From Gorsachius magnificus (lineage: Eukaryota > Chordata > Aves > Pelecaniformes > Ardeidae): a stretch of 64,000 bases of DNA. Below the pieces are notes generated by a model. The model worked only from the letters and a program-made list of their open reading frames with translations, was not told where the DNA came from and did not search any database. Where the stretch lies: positions 125,675,988 through 125,739,987 of the forward strand of contig CM067082.1 of assembly GCA_034008185.1 (NCBI GenBank). Reading direction: 5' to 3'. The stretch's first letter is position 1; every line of letters begins with the position of its first letter. Positions 50,214 through 62,110 of the stretch are shown piece by piece. The position numbers were made by a program, and so were the translations under genes.

Positions 50214-53200
50214 GTACCAAACAACGCATTTATGGAACATCTAAATCAAACCAGCTACTGCAGCAGTCTTGTCACCGCTGCACAGCTGATCAGTAGAATG
50301 ACATTTGCCTGGATGGGTTGCAGGGCAACACCACGTTAAGGAGTTCCTTATGTGCTCCAACTCCTCTCCTGTCCTTGTCCAGCATGGTAAGGTTTTATGT
50401 ATGTTCATTCATTCACTCTAAAGGAAATCAGATTACTTCTCCAATGCAGCTCAAAAAGCACAAGCAACAAAAGCAAGACTTCAAAAGCATAAGCAAGAAG
50501 TGCACAAACTTTTTATTGTCATGAGGTCCTCTGTCTCATCAAGCCACAAGCACAGTGACAGGAGTTCAAAGTACTCCTGACAGTGCTATACTACCCCAGA
50601 ACTCTCTTCAGCAGTGGCATGACAGGTATTCAAGAGGACTTGCATCTTGAAGAGACTGATAAATCACAGAAAACCTATATGGACAAGCCAGTATACATAA
50701 TCAACATAACTGACTGCCCAAACTAGCCAACATCATTTAAAGATACACCCAAAGTCAACAGCAGATGGGAAAGGGGAAACAAAGGGGTAAAAGTCTTAGA
50801 ACTCCATAAATGAAGGGGTTTTTAAAAAACTCAAGTTTCTAACACTTTGTAGTCATGATGGTATAGATCTAAACTGCTTTAGTTAAATAAACAATTAAGG
50901 TCTCCTTTGAAAAGGAGAGCAGTATTCTTCAATTAGTTCCTATACAGTACAAACTGCACTTCCTGATGATGCAGAAAATGGAATATTGGCTTAAGTAATT
51001 TCTACAAGACTTTGGCTGATGCCTTTACTTTTCATAAAATTTCAGACTAAATGTAGGCCACCTTAAGACTTAGACTAGCTAACAGACTCTGTTTCCTCCA
51101 CATCTTTCAATGCTCATGTGCAAAACTCCCCCACCAGCGTGTAATTTTCCTGTCCTAGAGGAGGCAGCAATCGGAGCGTGCCATTTGTGCAGTGACAGGG
51201 CAAAGGGACGTTCCTAACTCTGCTGGCGTCACAGCAGAGGCTGATAAACAATCCATATCATTTGGCCACCTCATTTGATAAGCTTTACATTTATTTTTAT
51301 CATCTGCACAAGAGAAAAATGATAGACAGTAAGGCTTGTTATATGTTATACTGCTCCACACGCAGACGTGAAGAGAACTAATTTTGCCCATCATTACAAT
51401 TAATAATACAGTTTTCAAATTTTCACTTCGGAGACAAGATATGATAATATCCTATCTGAGCTGAAAGAAGATTGAATCCTTTGTCCTCTTGAAAAGTACA
51501 GCATCATGACACAATTTCACATACAACAGGGCAAACCAGCCTGAGCACGTCTCGTGCCGTTCACTGTCATGCGGAGCCAATAATCTATTTCTGACTTGCA
51601 CGGATAGCCTGTTCCCATATTTGACAAGGTAACATTTGTCCCTCTACCTGAAGCAATGTAATTCTTCACTGGCAGAAAGTGAGACCTGCAGCAGTCTTAG
51701 TCTGGCAGTACCAAGAAGGAAATTTGCATTTCATTCACATACAGAAAGGAAATACCTGCTGATATATACAAAACCCTAGTGGTGTCTCCTTTTCCTATGG
51801 TTACACTGAAAAAGATCATGTGAAGTTTTTTACATCTATGTATTCATCATGTATTTCTTAAAAGTGCCCATGAGGGATGGTTAGTGAATGTTTAAAAAAA
51901 AAAAAAAATAATAAAAGAAGGTCTAATTGGTTGTTAGGGCACCCAGGATTTAGCCCTCTTGAGCTGAAGTCACCGATCACAGATTTCCAGTGATCAGAGA
52001 CCCAATAACACTCCGTGTTCCAGGTCCCAATCTGTCAAATGGGAATAAACAGCAGTATATTTCACATTGCTATCTAGAGGACAAGCGCTTTAAGGGTGCT
52101 CAAACATCGTGGAAGTGGAGAATGTACACTTTCTTTAGGCCAAAATATTTTTGCCAAACTACCTCTACAGTGCACGGTCAGTCTGGAACTGGTAAGCTGT
52201 GCCCTTCCACAGGGACTGGCAACACTCTGATTACTATCCATGACTGTCAATGCTTTTTAAAGCCCATATTTCAGATAGCTGATTATTACCAAAATAAAAT
52301 TGCATGTGATTTCCCCAGACCACAAGAGTAGCTGGTTTTTCCTCAAAAGTTAGAGACAAGCACAAAAAAGCCTATGCTTGCTTTCCTATTTCAAAAGCTT
52401 TTTGTTTTTACCTGTGTTCCCTTAACTTGTCCTTCTCTTCAGAACATTTTACGTGGTTCTGTAAAAAGAACATTGCCACTTGCAAAAAAACCCACGGCTA
52501 TAAAAAGTTTATGTCTCTCTCTAGGTTCCCAGGCTTATAACTTAGAGATATTTCCATTCAGAAGGAGAAACAAGACAGCTTAGCAACAGTTGTGGTAAGC
52601 AGTCAATCTCTCTCATGTAGACACTAATTGCTTGATATTAAAGAAAAAACTTGTCTACTTCAGTGCAAGATAATGCATTAAAAAAAACCCCTAAAACCCA
52701 AACACATGCCTTTGGGCAAACATTTCTGTTGTACATTGATGAATTAATGAGATCAACTGAAGGACTTTTTCCTCCATTCAGCTGAAGCTGTGGTCATACA
52801 CACCTGCTCCCTTTATTTCATCTCCAGCACAGACCTGGCATGGTCAGCCAGTTTTTGGTCTATTTTTGGCAGGAGGATATTTGAACAATGATTGACCACG
52901 ATAAACTGCCTCTGCTCCAGTCAACATTAAACTCGCCACTCTTCTTTATACCCTTCCCATGAGTCTGGCTCACTTGCAAATAGGGGTAAATTGCTTCTGT
53001 AGAATTTTCCTGTTTAAACTGACCAGAAGAGCAGTCTTTTTATTGTTGTGGGGCCTGTGTTTATAAATGTCACCCTTTCCTTCTTCACTTACTAGTCCCA
53101 CCAAAAAGGATGGTGTTTTTCAAATGAAAACTAGTAACTGATGACCATTTATTCTTCATGTTTCCTTTCTTGCTGTTAGTTTCGCTTCAGTTACTGAAGA

Positions 53201-53849
53201 CACATGACTGTCCATTCTGGTCTCCTCCTTTAACTCCATCTTTCAATCACTACTGAAATGTTGACTCCCTCTATGCTTTACTTACTAAAAATCTCAGACA
53301 AAACACAATTCTGGAGTTCCTCCCATGCTAGTCACCTATTTGTGAAGAAGTCTCCAAATACCTGGCTGTTCTTCCATCACCTGGTTTAAAACTCTCCTTC
53401 TTAGGTCAAGACAAGGAATTGAGCTCCTGTGCTCAAAGAACCACTGGCGCTATCAGGCAATATGGTTCTTTTCTTCCATATCTGAATAGGTATGGAGATT
53501 ATACATATAGCCAAGATATTTCCATCCAGGCTGAAAAAATTATTTGGAAGAGGCCTTGCTGTTGTGATGATGAACATAAAAGTGCTCCCCTCCATCAGGT
53601 AAAAGAAGAGGTTGTGGCTTTGTACTGTAATTGTACTACCATTGCCACTGCCACTTTCCTGTTCTTCCAGAGGCTTGGAGACCCTCCACAGACCCGTCGA
53701 AAGCCTGCTTCTGCAAGAAAAGCTCTTCCTCTGACCTGCTACCAAAGAAAACACCCCACAATCATTAGAACTCATATTTATTCCAAACCCATTAATTCAG
53801 ACTTCATTTCACAGGGTTTTAACTGCCATAATCTCTGCTGAACGTTAAA
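50214..53849. other. Noncoding stretch
   Basis: No gene or known repeat recognised. A run of about 15 A is at 51894-51908. The longest frame (140 codons, 53419-53841 plus) overlaps a 124-codon minus frame and has no identifiable domain; see rejected items. Confidence 0.5.
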
Positions 53850-54110
53850 CTCAAAAAGCAGGTGCAAAGCACTCCTCAAAGAACAGTTCATGTCAAACAT
53901 TTATCAGGTCTCCCCTTCTTTTCATGCATAAATAAATGTCTCTCTCTTTTACTGTTTTCTCTCTTGTATTTGCTTTCTATAGTTTCTACAAAGAGTGCTG
54001 CACAATCTCTCCTCCCAGAAGCTTCTGATCACCAATTCTCTGTTTTAATCTTCTTCTGTCTATATTTATCACTGTATTTCACAACTTAGTCTCTTACCCT
54101 TTGATCCTTT
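53850..54110 (-). mobile_element. Possible ancient CR1-like fragment
   Basis: Minus strand about 53945-53905 reads LFMHEKRRGDLINV, which resembles [14 protein letters not shown] of CR1 ORF2. Flanking sequence is too decayed to align by eye. Boundaries are guesses. Confidence 0.42.
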
Positions 54111-54236
54111 AATAGACATCGTCCCTTTACTTCTCAAATACAATTCCAAATGTGTTCTTTACCACTTGTTTTCTTATTGTACTTGCAAACTTTCATCTTT
54201 CCTCTGTCTATAAAGGTGCTGCAGAAATCGTTTTCG

Positions 54237-54426
54237 CACTGGAACGGGTTGCCCAGAGAGGTGGTGGAGGCCCCATCCCTGGGAACATTCAAGGCCAGGT
54301 TGGACGGGGCTCTGAGCAACCTGATCTAGTTAGCGGTGTCCCTGCTCACTGCAGGGGGGTTGGACTAGATGACCTCTAGGGGTCCCTTCCAACCCAAAAC
54401 ATTCCAACCCAAAACATATTCTATGA
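54237..54426 (+). mobile_element. Young CR1 LINE 3' end, 5'-truncated
   Basis: About 190 bases nearly identical to the last part of the copy at window start: [23 protein letters not shown] and stop, then GTTAGCGGTGTCCCTGCTCA and the 3' UTR. At the 3' end TTCCAACCCAAAACA appears twice in a row before the ATTCTATG tail, which is reduced to one unit. Confidence 0.94.
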
Positions 54427-57400
54427 ACTACTGAAATTCTTCCTTTGAGTCCTCAAATTCAAAGAAAACTTCAAACACAGCCAATTTTGTCACGTCTCAT
54501 TCTATTTTCTTTGGAGAGGACAATGGTGGTTATAGCATTCAGAATTCATCCCACATCATATTTTAAGTTTCATTGCTGCTAACATTGTGTCTCCTTCCTC
54601 CTGGAAATTTCTAGTTCTTTAAAAGCCAATGAAAGGGGAGAGACCTCTCCTGTTTTGCCACCTATTCAAATAACAGAGGCAACTCTTGACTTCAGCATTT
54701 TCGTATTATAAATCGATGCAATACCAATGCATAGGCAAGTGAAAGGGGAAGCATCCAAAAAGCATCACTTCCTTTTAATTAGCAAGGCTCATCACGTCAA
54801 AACTGATGTAAGGACACTGACAACATACTATGAGGTTTGCATACTTAATATTCAACATTTGTAATCATCTCTCCAGAGCCAGTTTTATCCTTTGTGATAT
54901 GGAAAACAGAGCGGTATAAAGCCCTATTTTTGGCCAGCATGAAACAAAGGTAGGCTTTATATTCCATGAGAGAAAACAGTGTTTTCCCACAGTGCACAGA
55001 ATGGGAGTTGCATCCTGAATAGAAAAGGAGGAGGAGTGGGGAGGTCGTTGCAGAAGAGGGATAGTTACTATGTGACTTGGAAGCCTGCTAGAAAAACAAA
55101 CACAGAAAAATGGCAGTTTGGGAAAAACCACACTGTTTTTCAGTCTGAGACTGACCAAGATACAATGACTTAAAGGCATATGTTCAACGTCACCAAACAG
55201 GATGAGCTTGCAAAACATACAGCAAAACTTTGTGAATATGTTTAGGATCTATTTAAAAAAAAAAAAAAAATTAGACGTCAAAATTTCTATTATTTCTTCA
55301 GCTCTCTATGGACATTTTCCTATGCCTGGCTTAAAACATGCCCAAGGCAAGCAAATAAACCTGGCATGTGATAATACCGTTCACTTTAGCCAGTTCAGCG
55401 TATCTTCCGACTATCATCAGGATAGTGTCTGCAAATTCACTACCACCCTTTCAGTATTCCTCTCTTTCCCCTCAGTCTGCATCATGCTATGCGGACCACA
55501 TACATTTCAGTCTTGTGCGTCCTGCCTTGACAGACTTACGTGCTAAATCTGACAAGGACCTACTAAATCCTTACATTTTCATTTCAGAAGTGTGTTCTCA
55601 TGGGGGGGTGTTTCATATTTTTTACATTAAGACCAATGTATATGGGTGGTGCTAGAGAAACAATAGCAGAGCTAATTTTGAAGCACCTTAGAGCCTTGTG
55701 CTTACACTCACAGGACTGAATGGAGCTCACAAAATTCATCACTTGCCTCCTTTATTAGTTGGATATTGATAAATATCGTCAAGCATTATGCCAAACAGTA
55801 GAAAGCTAAGCTACTAAAAAAGAAGATGTAACAGCAGCACACAAATTTTAAAAAAAGCTCATCTGAGTGACTCCGTCTGTTTTCATGATAAAACAAACTT
55901 TCTAGAAGCAACAATAACAAAAGGGAGTGCGGTCCATCATTCTACCAAGACATTCAACCCTGGTGTTTACAGGTGCTTTATACCAACTAAGCAAAAAATA
56001 GCAAAGAAATTACTAGGTTATATTAAAAGAAAAGCTTTAAATAACCACTGTGTGCTAATGTTAGAGGTATGCAATGAACTAGGTTAGGTCACACCTACCG
56101 CTTATTATTGACTTCAGCCCTGAGATCTCCATTATGAGCTCTACAAATACACTAGTAGAGCTGTTGAGAAGAGCATCATCAGTAAACCTTGCATCAAGCC
56201 AGCTGTTTCCTTGTTTTCCATATTTGATAATATTAATAAATATTATGTCAATTTTCCACTCCATCCTTATTTTAAGAAAATCCCAACAGTTTAGTTGCAG
56301 ATCACTTTATGTTTCCTTATTTATATGAGAGTAGGAAGACAGTAGTCCAGGAAAATCACCTCCCTGAGATTTCCTCATCTTTGTTGCTTTTATATTAAAT
56401 ACATGGCTAAACATATGACCGTTGCTGTCCTAACCCCTTCCTCACAAACACGGTCACATCATGTCACAAAAGATGGTGTCACATCTAATATTAGAAACAA
56501 ATCTCAACTCTGATGATTTTAACACTGAGCCTAACCTTGAGAAATGCCAAGTGCCTTCCAAGAGGTACAGGAAAAGAGATTTGAGGGTTCTCAGCAACAT
56601 ACAGATTTTGATTGCAGAATAGCAAATCAAAAGACAATAGTAAAATGAAAGACAAAACAAAAAAAAAACCAAGAAAAAAGAAATAGAGATAGATTTAGAA
56701 TAGGTACTGCAGGAAAACAGAGTAGAAAGTGGCAGTATTAGTGCTATCCATTTATATGTAATACTAAAGACTAACGTGCTCTTAATTTTTACAGTTCAAT
56801 TCAAAATCTAAGTCAGTGGCTGACAGGACTATACCTGCTTCAAAATATATTAAGCCCTGCAGGTTTGTGGGCCATTTGACCCACAGAAAAAATAACATTG
56901 CATATTAAAGATAAGCCTTAAATGACCTTATTTACTTCGGTATACCACCTGACAGCATCTATGAGATCACTACCTATTTCTAAATTACTCCAGAGCACAA
57001 AAGTGTGTGTGCGTGTAGACACTGGAATATGAAAAAAACAACAAAGTCAAAACTATGAAGCTAACAAGATACTTCCTAATTCCTGCTACTTTGCAATTTA
57101 TTGTTTTACACTTCACATTTTTTTTCTGTTGTCTTTCCACTCCGTGTGCAAACTTGCCACACAGCTCAGTAACTAACCCCATTTGTAAATTACTCAGTAT
57201 GGCCAATATAACAGATTAAAAATTATTATAATAATTTATAAAAATTATGTCACAAATCAAGGAAGACTAGTATGTCATTCTAAATTTAAATCATTAGCAG
57301 TATCCATTTTTATGCAAGTTATCTTGTCTACAGTTGTTTGGAACACAATTTGATTTATTTCCATTTAAGTTAAATGTGGCAAAGATATGTTGCATGAAGT

Positions 57401-59260
57401 ATGAAATTTCCTTTAAAAACATCTCATATTGATGAAGCAATTATAACAGACAACATTTCTACCATATAAGATATGCAACATGTGCTTTACCATCTCTCTT
57501 TTATAAAAGTTTGTTTTCTTCAGATTACACTGCGTCAAAACCTTTCAGATGCAATTATTATAGACTTTCTGACAAGATGCTGAAGATAAGCTGTCCAAAA
57601 GCTCAGAACTTCTGACTTTCAAGAGGGACTGTGAAAGCTGCAACTGTATATCGTACTTCCCGATAAAGTAAAATACAGGGGCTGAGTTGTTTTTCCTGGT
57701 GGAGCTGACGGGATTGTCTGCCACTGGCCCAAGCAGCTCTGGATTCCATCCCCGCACCCCATCCAAAACAGCATGTAGGAAATACAGGCAAGTGAAATAC
57801 ATATGTCTGTCTTGCAGCATAAGGTACAGTGAAAAGATCAGCAGACCTTTTCCTTATTTTATTTTACTTTAGTGAGCCATTTAGGATAACTGCAATCACA
57901 GTCAAGATGTGACACTGCCTAAAAGTTGGTGAAATGACCACACAAAGTATGGAAACTTGAAAAATCAACAAACTTACTTATCAAAATACGTATTTCATAT
58001 AGATATGTTATATGAAATACATTCTCCAAAGACTCTGGCTCCCAGCTATGGCAAGATCTGAGCTTTCATTCAAACGATTAAGCTTCTGATACTACAGCTG
58101 TGAAGCTCTCTGAACTCATGGTGTTCACTGCTATGGAAAAGGACCTGCAGGAGAGAAGCTTTGGAGGAGATGTTTCTGTTCCAGCTTAGAAGTGGCACAG
58201 ACAAGATCGAGTGAAGAATCAAACATCGAGTATAGGATCTTTCCCAAGGCGAAGGTGCAAATTCTTCAGAGTCCCCTCCCCTCACCTGCAATCTGACTTG
58301 AAGGATAAAGACTTTACTTTGCATTTGTCCAATCCATAGGAAATTGCCCGCTGTCACCTACAGCTGATAAGCTCCAAAAATACAGTAAAGTTGATCTCAA
58401 AGGGAAAAATGGATTGATTAAGGAGGGGGGAAAAATCATTAAACAGAAAGGGAAAAAGAGTTATTTACTTCCTTTGAAAGGTTACAAATTAAAATTCCCA
58501 TATCACTTAGCAATGAAATATGTGTTCAATACAAATGGTTTTTGTTTTCCCACCTGGAGAGAAGAGTTGACAGCACAATTGTTAGCAGAATTACTGCTTC
58601 AATAAAAATCTGCCATCATAAACAGTTCAGTTATAAATAAAAAAGGTGCATTGTCTATTACCGTTTCAAAAGCTTGTCAAAACCACTAAAAATCAATTTC
58701 ATCGTACTAAATTAAGTGTTGTGGCTTGGCAACTTATTATCACAACTAATTGGGAAGCATATATGAACCTGGTTTTACCATGCTATGACATGTCAAAATC
58801 CCACGAAGGACTCCATGGGGAAAGTATGCATCTGGGTACAAACAGCTGTTTGTGTCAGGTATAATCACCTTCTTACTATAAGAAAGTATAACACAAACAT
58901 GAGGCCCAATGCCCCGTTGATACGTGAAACAAATATATTCCCAAATATGTATCATTTTCTTAAAATGCTATTCATAATTTTCTGCAGTATTGCCTCAAGC
59001 CATAGAGAAACATCAACATCTACATCAGTGTCTTGGAAAATAGTTTTTATTATCTGGCAGAGAATTACTACTGAACTTACTATTTCAGTCTTTATATCCC
59101 AGCTATAATCAGTTACTTATGCAATCTAAAATTAACCTAATGAGTATATTCTAGTCTTCTGACCTAACAGATTTTTATTTCCTTTTCTACTTGGTATAAC
59201 ATGTCTTTACATTGTTTTTTTAATTGAAGCTATACTGCGCTACAAGCTTTAAGTTATTTC
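54427..59260. other. Noncoding stretch
   Basis: AT-rich with no gene recognised. A run of about 16 A is at 55255-55270, and AT-rich low-complexity sequence at about 57215-57250. A short inverted repeat at 57990 is listed separately. Frames up to 117 codons (54865-55218 minus, 55202-55546 plus) lack domains. Confidence 0.5.
57990..58020. repeat. 11-bp perfect inverted repeat, 9-base loop
   Basis: GTATTTCATAT (57990-58000) and ATATGAAATAC (58010-58020) flank AGATATGTT. AT-rich small palindrome. Confidence 0.88.
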
Positions 59261-59550
59261 ATACAATCATAGAATTGTTCAGGTTGGAAAAGACCTTTAA
59301 GATCATCAAGTCCAACCATTAACCTAACACTGCCATCCCACCACTAAACCGTGTCCCTAAGCACCCCATCAACCCATCTTTTAAATACCTCCAGGGATGG
59401 GGACTCCATCACTTCCCTGGGCAGCCCGTTCCAATGCTTGACAACCCTTTTGGTGAAGACATTTTTCCTGATGTCCAACCTAAACCTGCCCTGGCGCATC
59501 TTGAGGCCATTTCCTCTTGTCCTATTGCCCGTTACCTGGGAGGAGACTGA
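59261..59550 (-). mobile_element. CR1 LINE 3' fragment
   Basis: Minus-strand CR1 3' end, same subfamily as 6175-6537. It has the tail complement (ATACAATCATAGAATTG), then GGTTGGAAAAGACCTTTAAG, then ORF2 remnant encoding [34 protein letters not shown] and [16 protein letters not shown], stop at 59344. Similarity ends near GAGGAGACTGACA. The frame is open within the remnant. Confidence 0.94.
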
Positions 59551-61261
59551 CATTGTACTTTTTCTTAGCAGTAACAGCAATGCAGTAACAGTCTGATTTT
59601 GCTTTAATGGAGAAAACACATGAAGGTGTCACGTCCCTTGAGCACTTGTGGTCCATCTGTGTAACGGTGCTATCGAGCAGGAGTGCCAGGCTGGCCCTCA
59701 TAGGGAGTGCACAGAGCTCCGTCATCAAGTGGCCAAAGTGACTGCGCACCTAGTGTGACACTGCTGGGAGCAGTGATACCCACGCAGGTTAAAAGCCCTG
59801 CAGCGTTGAATTCAAGGCTGGCTACACAGTTGGATGGATAGATGTGTCAGTGCGATGTGTGGTGGAAGCCAAGGAAGTCACCTACAGCCAGCGACAAAAC
59901 CTCATTATCATGAGTTCAGTGCCAGGTCGATCCCTGAAGCTGGGAAAAGGAGCACCTGTCAAACTGCAGAACTAGATCTTACTCGTATTTTTACAATGCA
60001 GTCCCTAGTGTCACAAAAGGCTTTCAGTATTCCCCAACCATGTACAAGAGAAGGACCTCCAAAGCCAAGCAGTGGATGCTTACCATTTGACCCATCCATT
60101 TAGCTGTCTATGGCGTGTTTATTATTGACAGAGGCAATAAAGGTATTTTAGTCTATTGATCTGGTTATTTTCTGGTTTTATCTTTTCCAAGCAACTTTAA
60201 TGTTTACTGAATTAAAATAAATCAATGTTTTACTAGCTGCAATCTGTTGAATTCCATGCCTTCCCCTATCCCTAATGATAATACGAATCAAGTATTCTAT
60301 TTCTAGCATTTCTTGTAAGCATTGTTTGTTTTCTCAGCCCTGCATAACAAGCAGAGCAGCTACAAATGTCAGGTAGGAGCTGGCGCTGCACCATTTTAAC
60401 TGGTGTTACCAAAAAACCCCATCTTTCACCCAAGTTATCTAAAAGTTTACCTCTCATGAGAGCATCCCACTGAGGCTTACACATATGAACTGTTTCATTG
60501 CAGGGAAATGCCTTGCCGAACAACACCATGTAAGGATATTATGAACTCTTAAATATAAAAAAAGCTGTGGCTTTTGCAAACACAGAAGCATAAACTCCGA
60601 TACACCGTAACTTCACAGAAGTGGATGTAACCACAAACAGTAACTGTCTGACTTGAACAGCCAGGTCCTGGCTGGCCCTGATCCAGCGAGACTACTGCCA
60701 AAGGCAACAAGGTAGATTTCTTCTTCTCTTGCTCTTTCTTTGTTTACTTTCAAAGTTGTATGTAAGTTAAAGGATGAGAACAGCCGAAACAGAAACGGGA
60801 CACTAAAAAGTGCTAAATCCTCAGAGGCTGCAGTGAGATTACATGGAAAAGCACCCAACTATAAACCACAGTACTAATGAATCTCACCTAGTAAGGAGAG
60901 CTTGAGAACAAGAAGACGTCCTTCAAAAAGCTGAAGTTGTGCCCAGGTGAAAATCATAGAGAGGATTAAATTAAATACAGGAACACAATAACGCCCCCAA
61001 CTCACCCTAAAACATGTAAGGATCAGCTAGCAAAATGACGAATATTTCTGCCTTCAAACACATAAGGTGCAAAAGGACTGTCAGAGCAAGTCTGCAGGCC
61101 CAGTTCATGTTCAGGATGTGATAACGGCATCCAGAAAATACAAGGCCATTGCGGTGAGGCTTAAATGAATACTGTGCATGCACAGTGAACACTGGCTCAC
61201 TCAGAAGCAGGGGTAAGCGGTGAAATGGTAAATCTGCAATAGCAAAGACAAGAGCTAACCA
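59551..61261. other. Noncoding stretch
   Basis: No gene recognised. The 89-codon plus frame at 59834-60103 has no domain. GC content is slightly higher at 59640-60080. Confidence 0.5.
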
Positions 61262-62110
61262 TGCAGGACTGCAAAAGAGATTTCTGGAACTGAATGGGCA
61301 ATAAAATGGCAAATGAATTCAAGGAAGGTAAAGGGAAAGCGATGTGCATAAGTACAGCAAACCTAGCTTCACATGTAAAATGACATTTTACAACCACAAC
61401 CACTCAGGAGTGAAATCTTAGATTTGTAAATAGTTCCACACGAAAACATCTGCTGAGTTTGAAGTTTGAAGTCAGAAAAAGGACAATTGAAAATGGTATT
61501 AGGATAGCAACAGGGAACCAAATTGAAAGCATCATCACACCACTGAATAAAACCCCAGCTTAACTTGATACCTAGTACACTCTGGGTGCCCTCATTTCAG
61601 AAAGGATATAGTAGAATTGGGAAAGGTTCAGAGAAGGGCAGTGAGGATACAGAACGACTTCTGGATGGAGGAGCTACTAAGTAAGTTAGAACTCTTCAAT
61701 CTGGATAGGAAGGATATGATAAAGGTCTGCAAATTCACGAGCAGTATAGAGAGTGGCTAGGGACCAACTGCTCAGTGTCTTTAAGTACAAGAGCTAAATG
61801 CCATCACAAGAAACTCAAAGAAAGTCACTTGAAATGAAGCAAACCGCAGTTTTTCACACACTAGACAACAGACCTGTGGAACTCCCTGAAAAAGGATGTT
61901 ATGGATGCCAAATTAAGTCCCCTGAGGTGAAAACAGCTGGAGGCTGGGAGATTACTGAAGAGGAATATCATCCAAGTTCATCCCAGACATCTGTTTACAG
62001 CCAGTCCTGGAAACAGGGTACCTAGTTCTTCATGGTGGTGTACCACCATGGCATAGGAAGGAAGCTGCATGTGACACTGTAGCAGGACACTTTCCAACAT
62101 CATTCTGAAA
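61262..62110 (+). mobile_element. Ancient CR1-like LINE, about 850 bases
   Basis: A long but decayed plus-strand CR1 ORF2 segment. It shows WAIKWQM at 61295-61315 (the post-palm block), CCTCATTTCAGAAAGGATAT (the SPHLKKDI equivalent) before 61611, VELGKVQRRAVRIQ from 61611, KLELFNLDRKDMIKV near 61687-61731, and WNSLKKDVM near 61877. Stops and frameshifts lie between blocks. It resembles the older CR1 lineage shared with turtles and crocodilians more than the young bird copies. No 3' octamer tail is visible, so the end is approximate. Confidence 0.82.

Noticed and set aside
49371..50244. Long plus-strand frames of 219 and 211 codons
   Set aside because: They lie inside the solo LTR, on its antisense strand, and result from GC-rich internal repeats. 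No domain; both strands and several frames are open together.
53401..53841. 140-codon plus frame and 124-codon minus frame
   Set aside because: They overlap almost completely on opposite strands. No recognisable domain, signal or splice context. A single-exon gene here would need homology or expression evidence.
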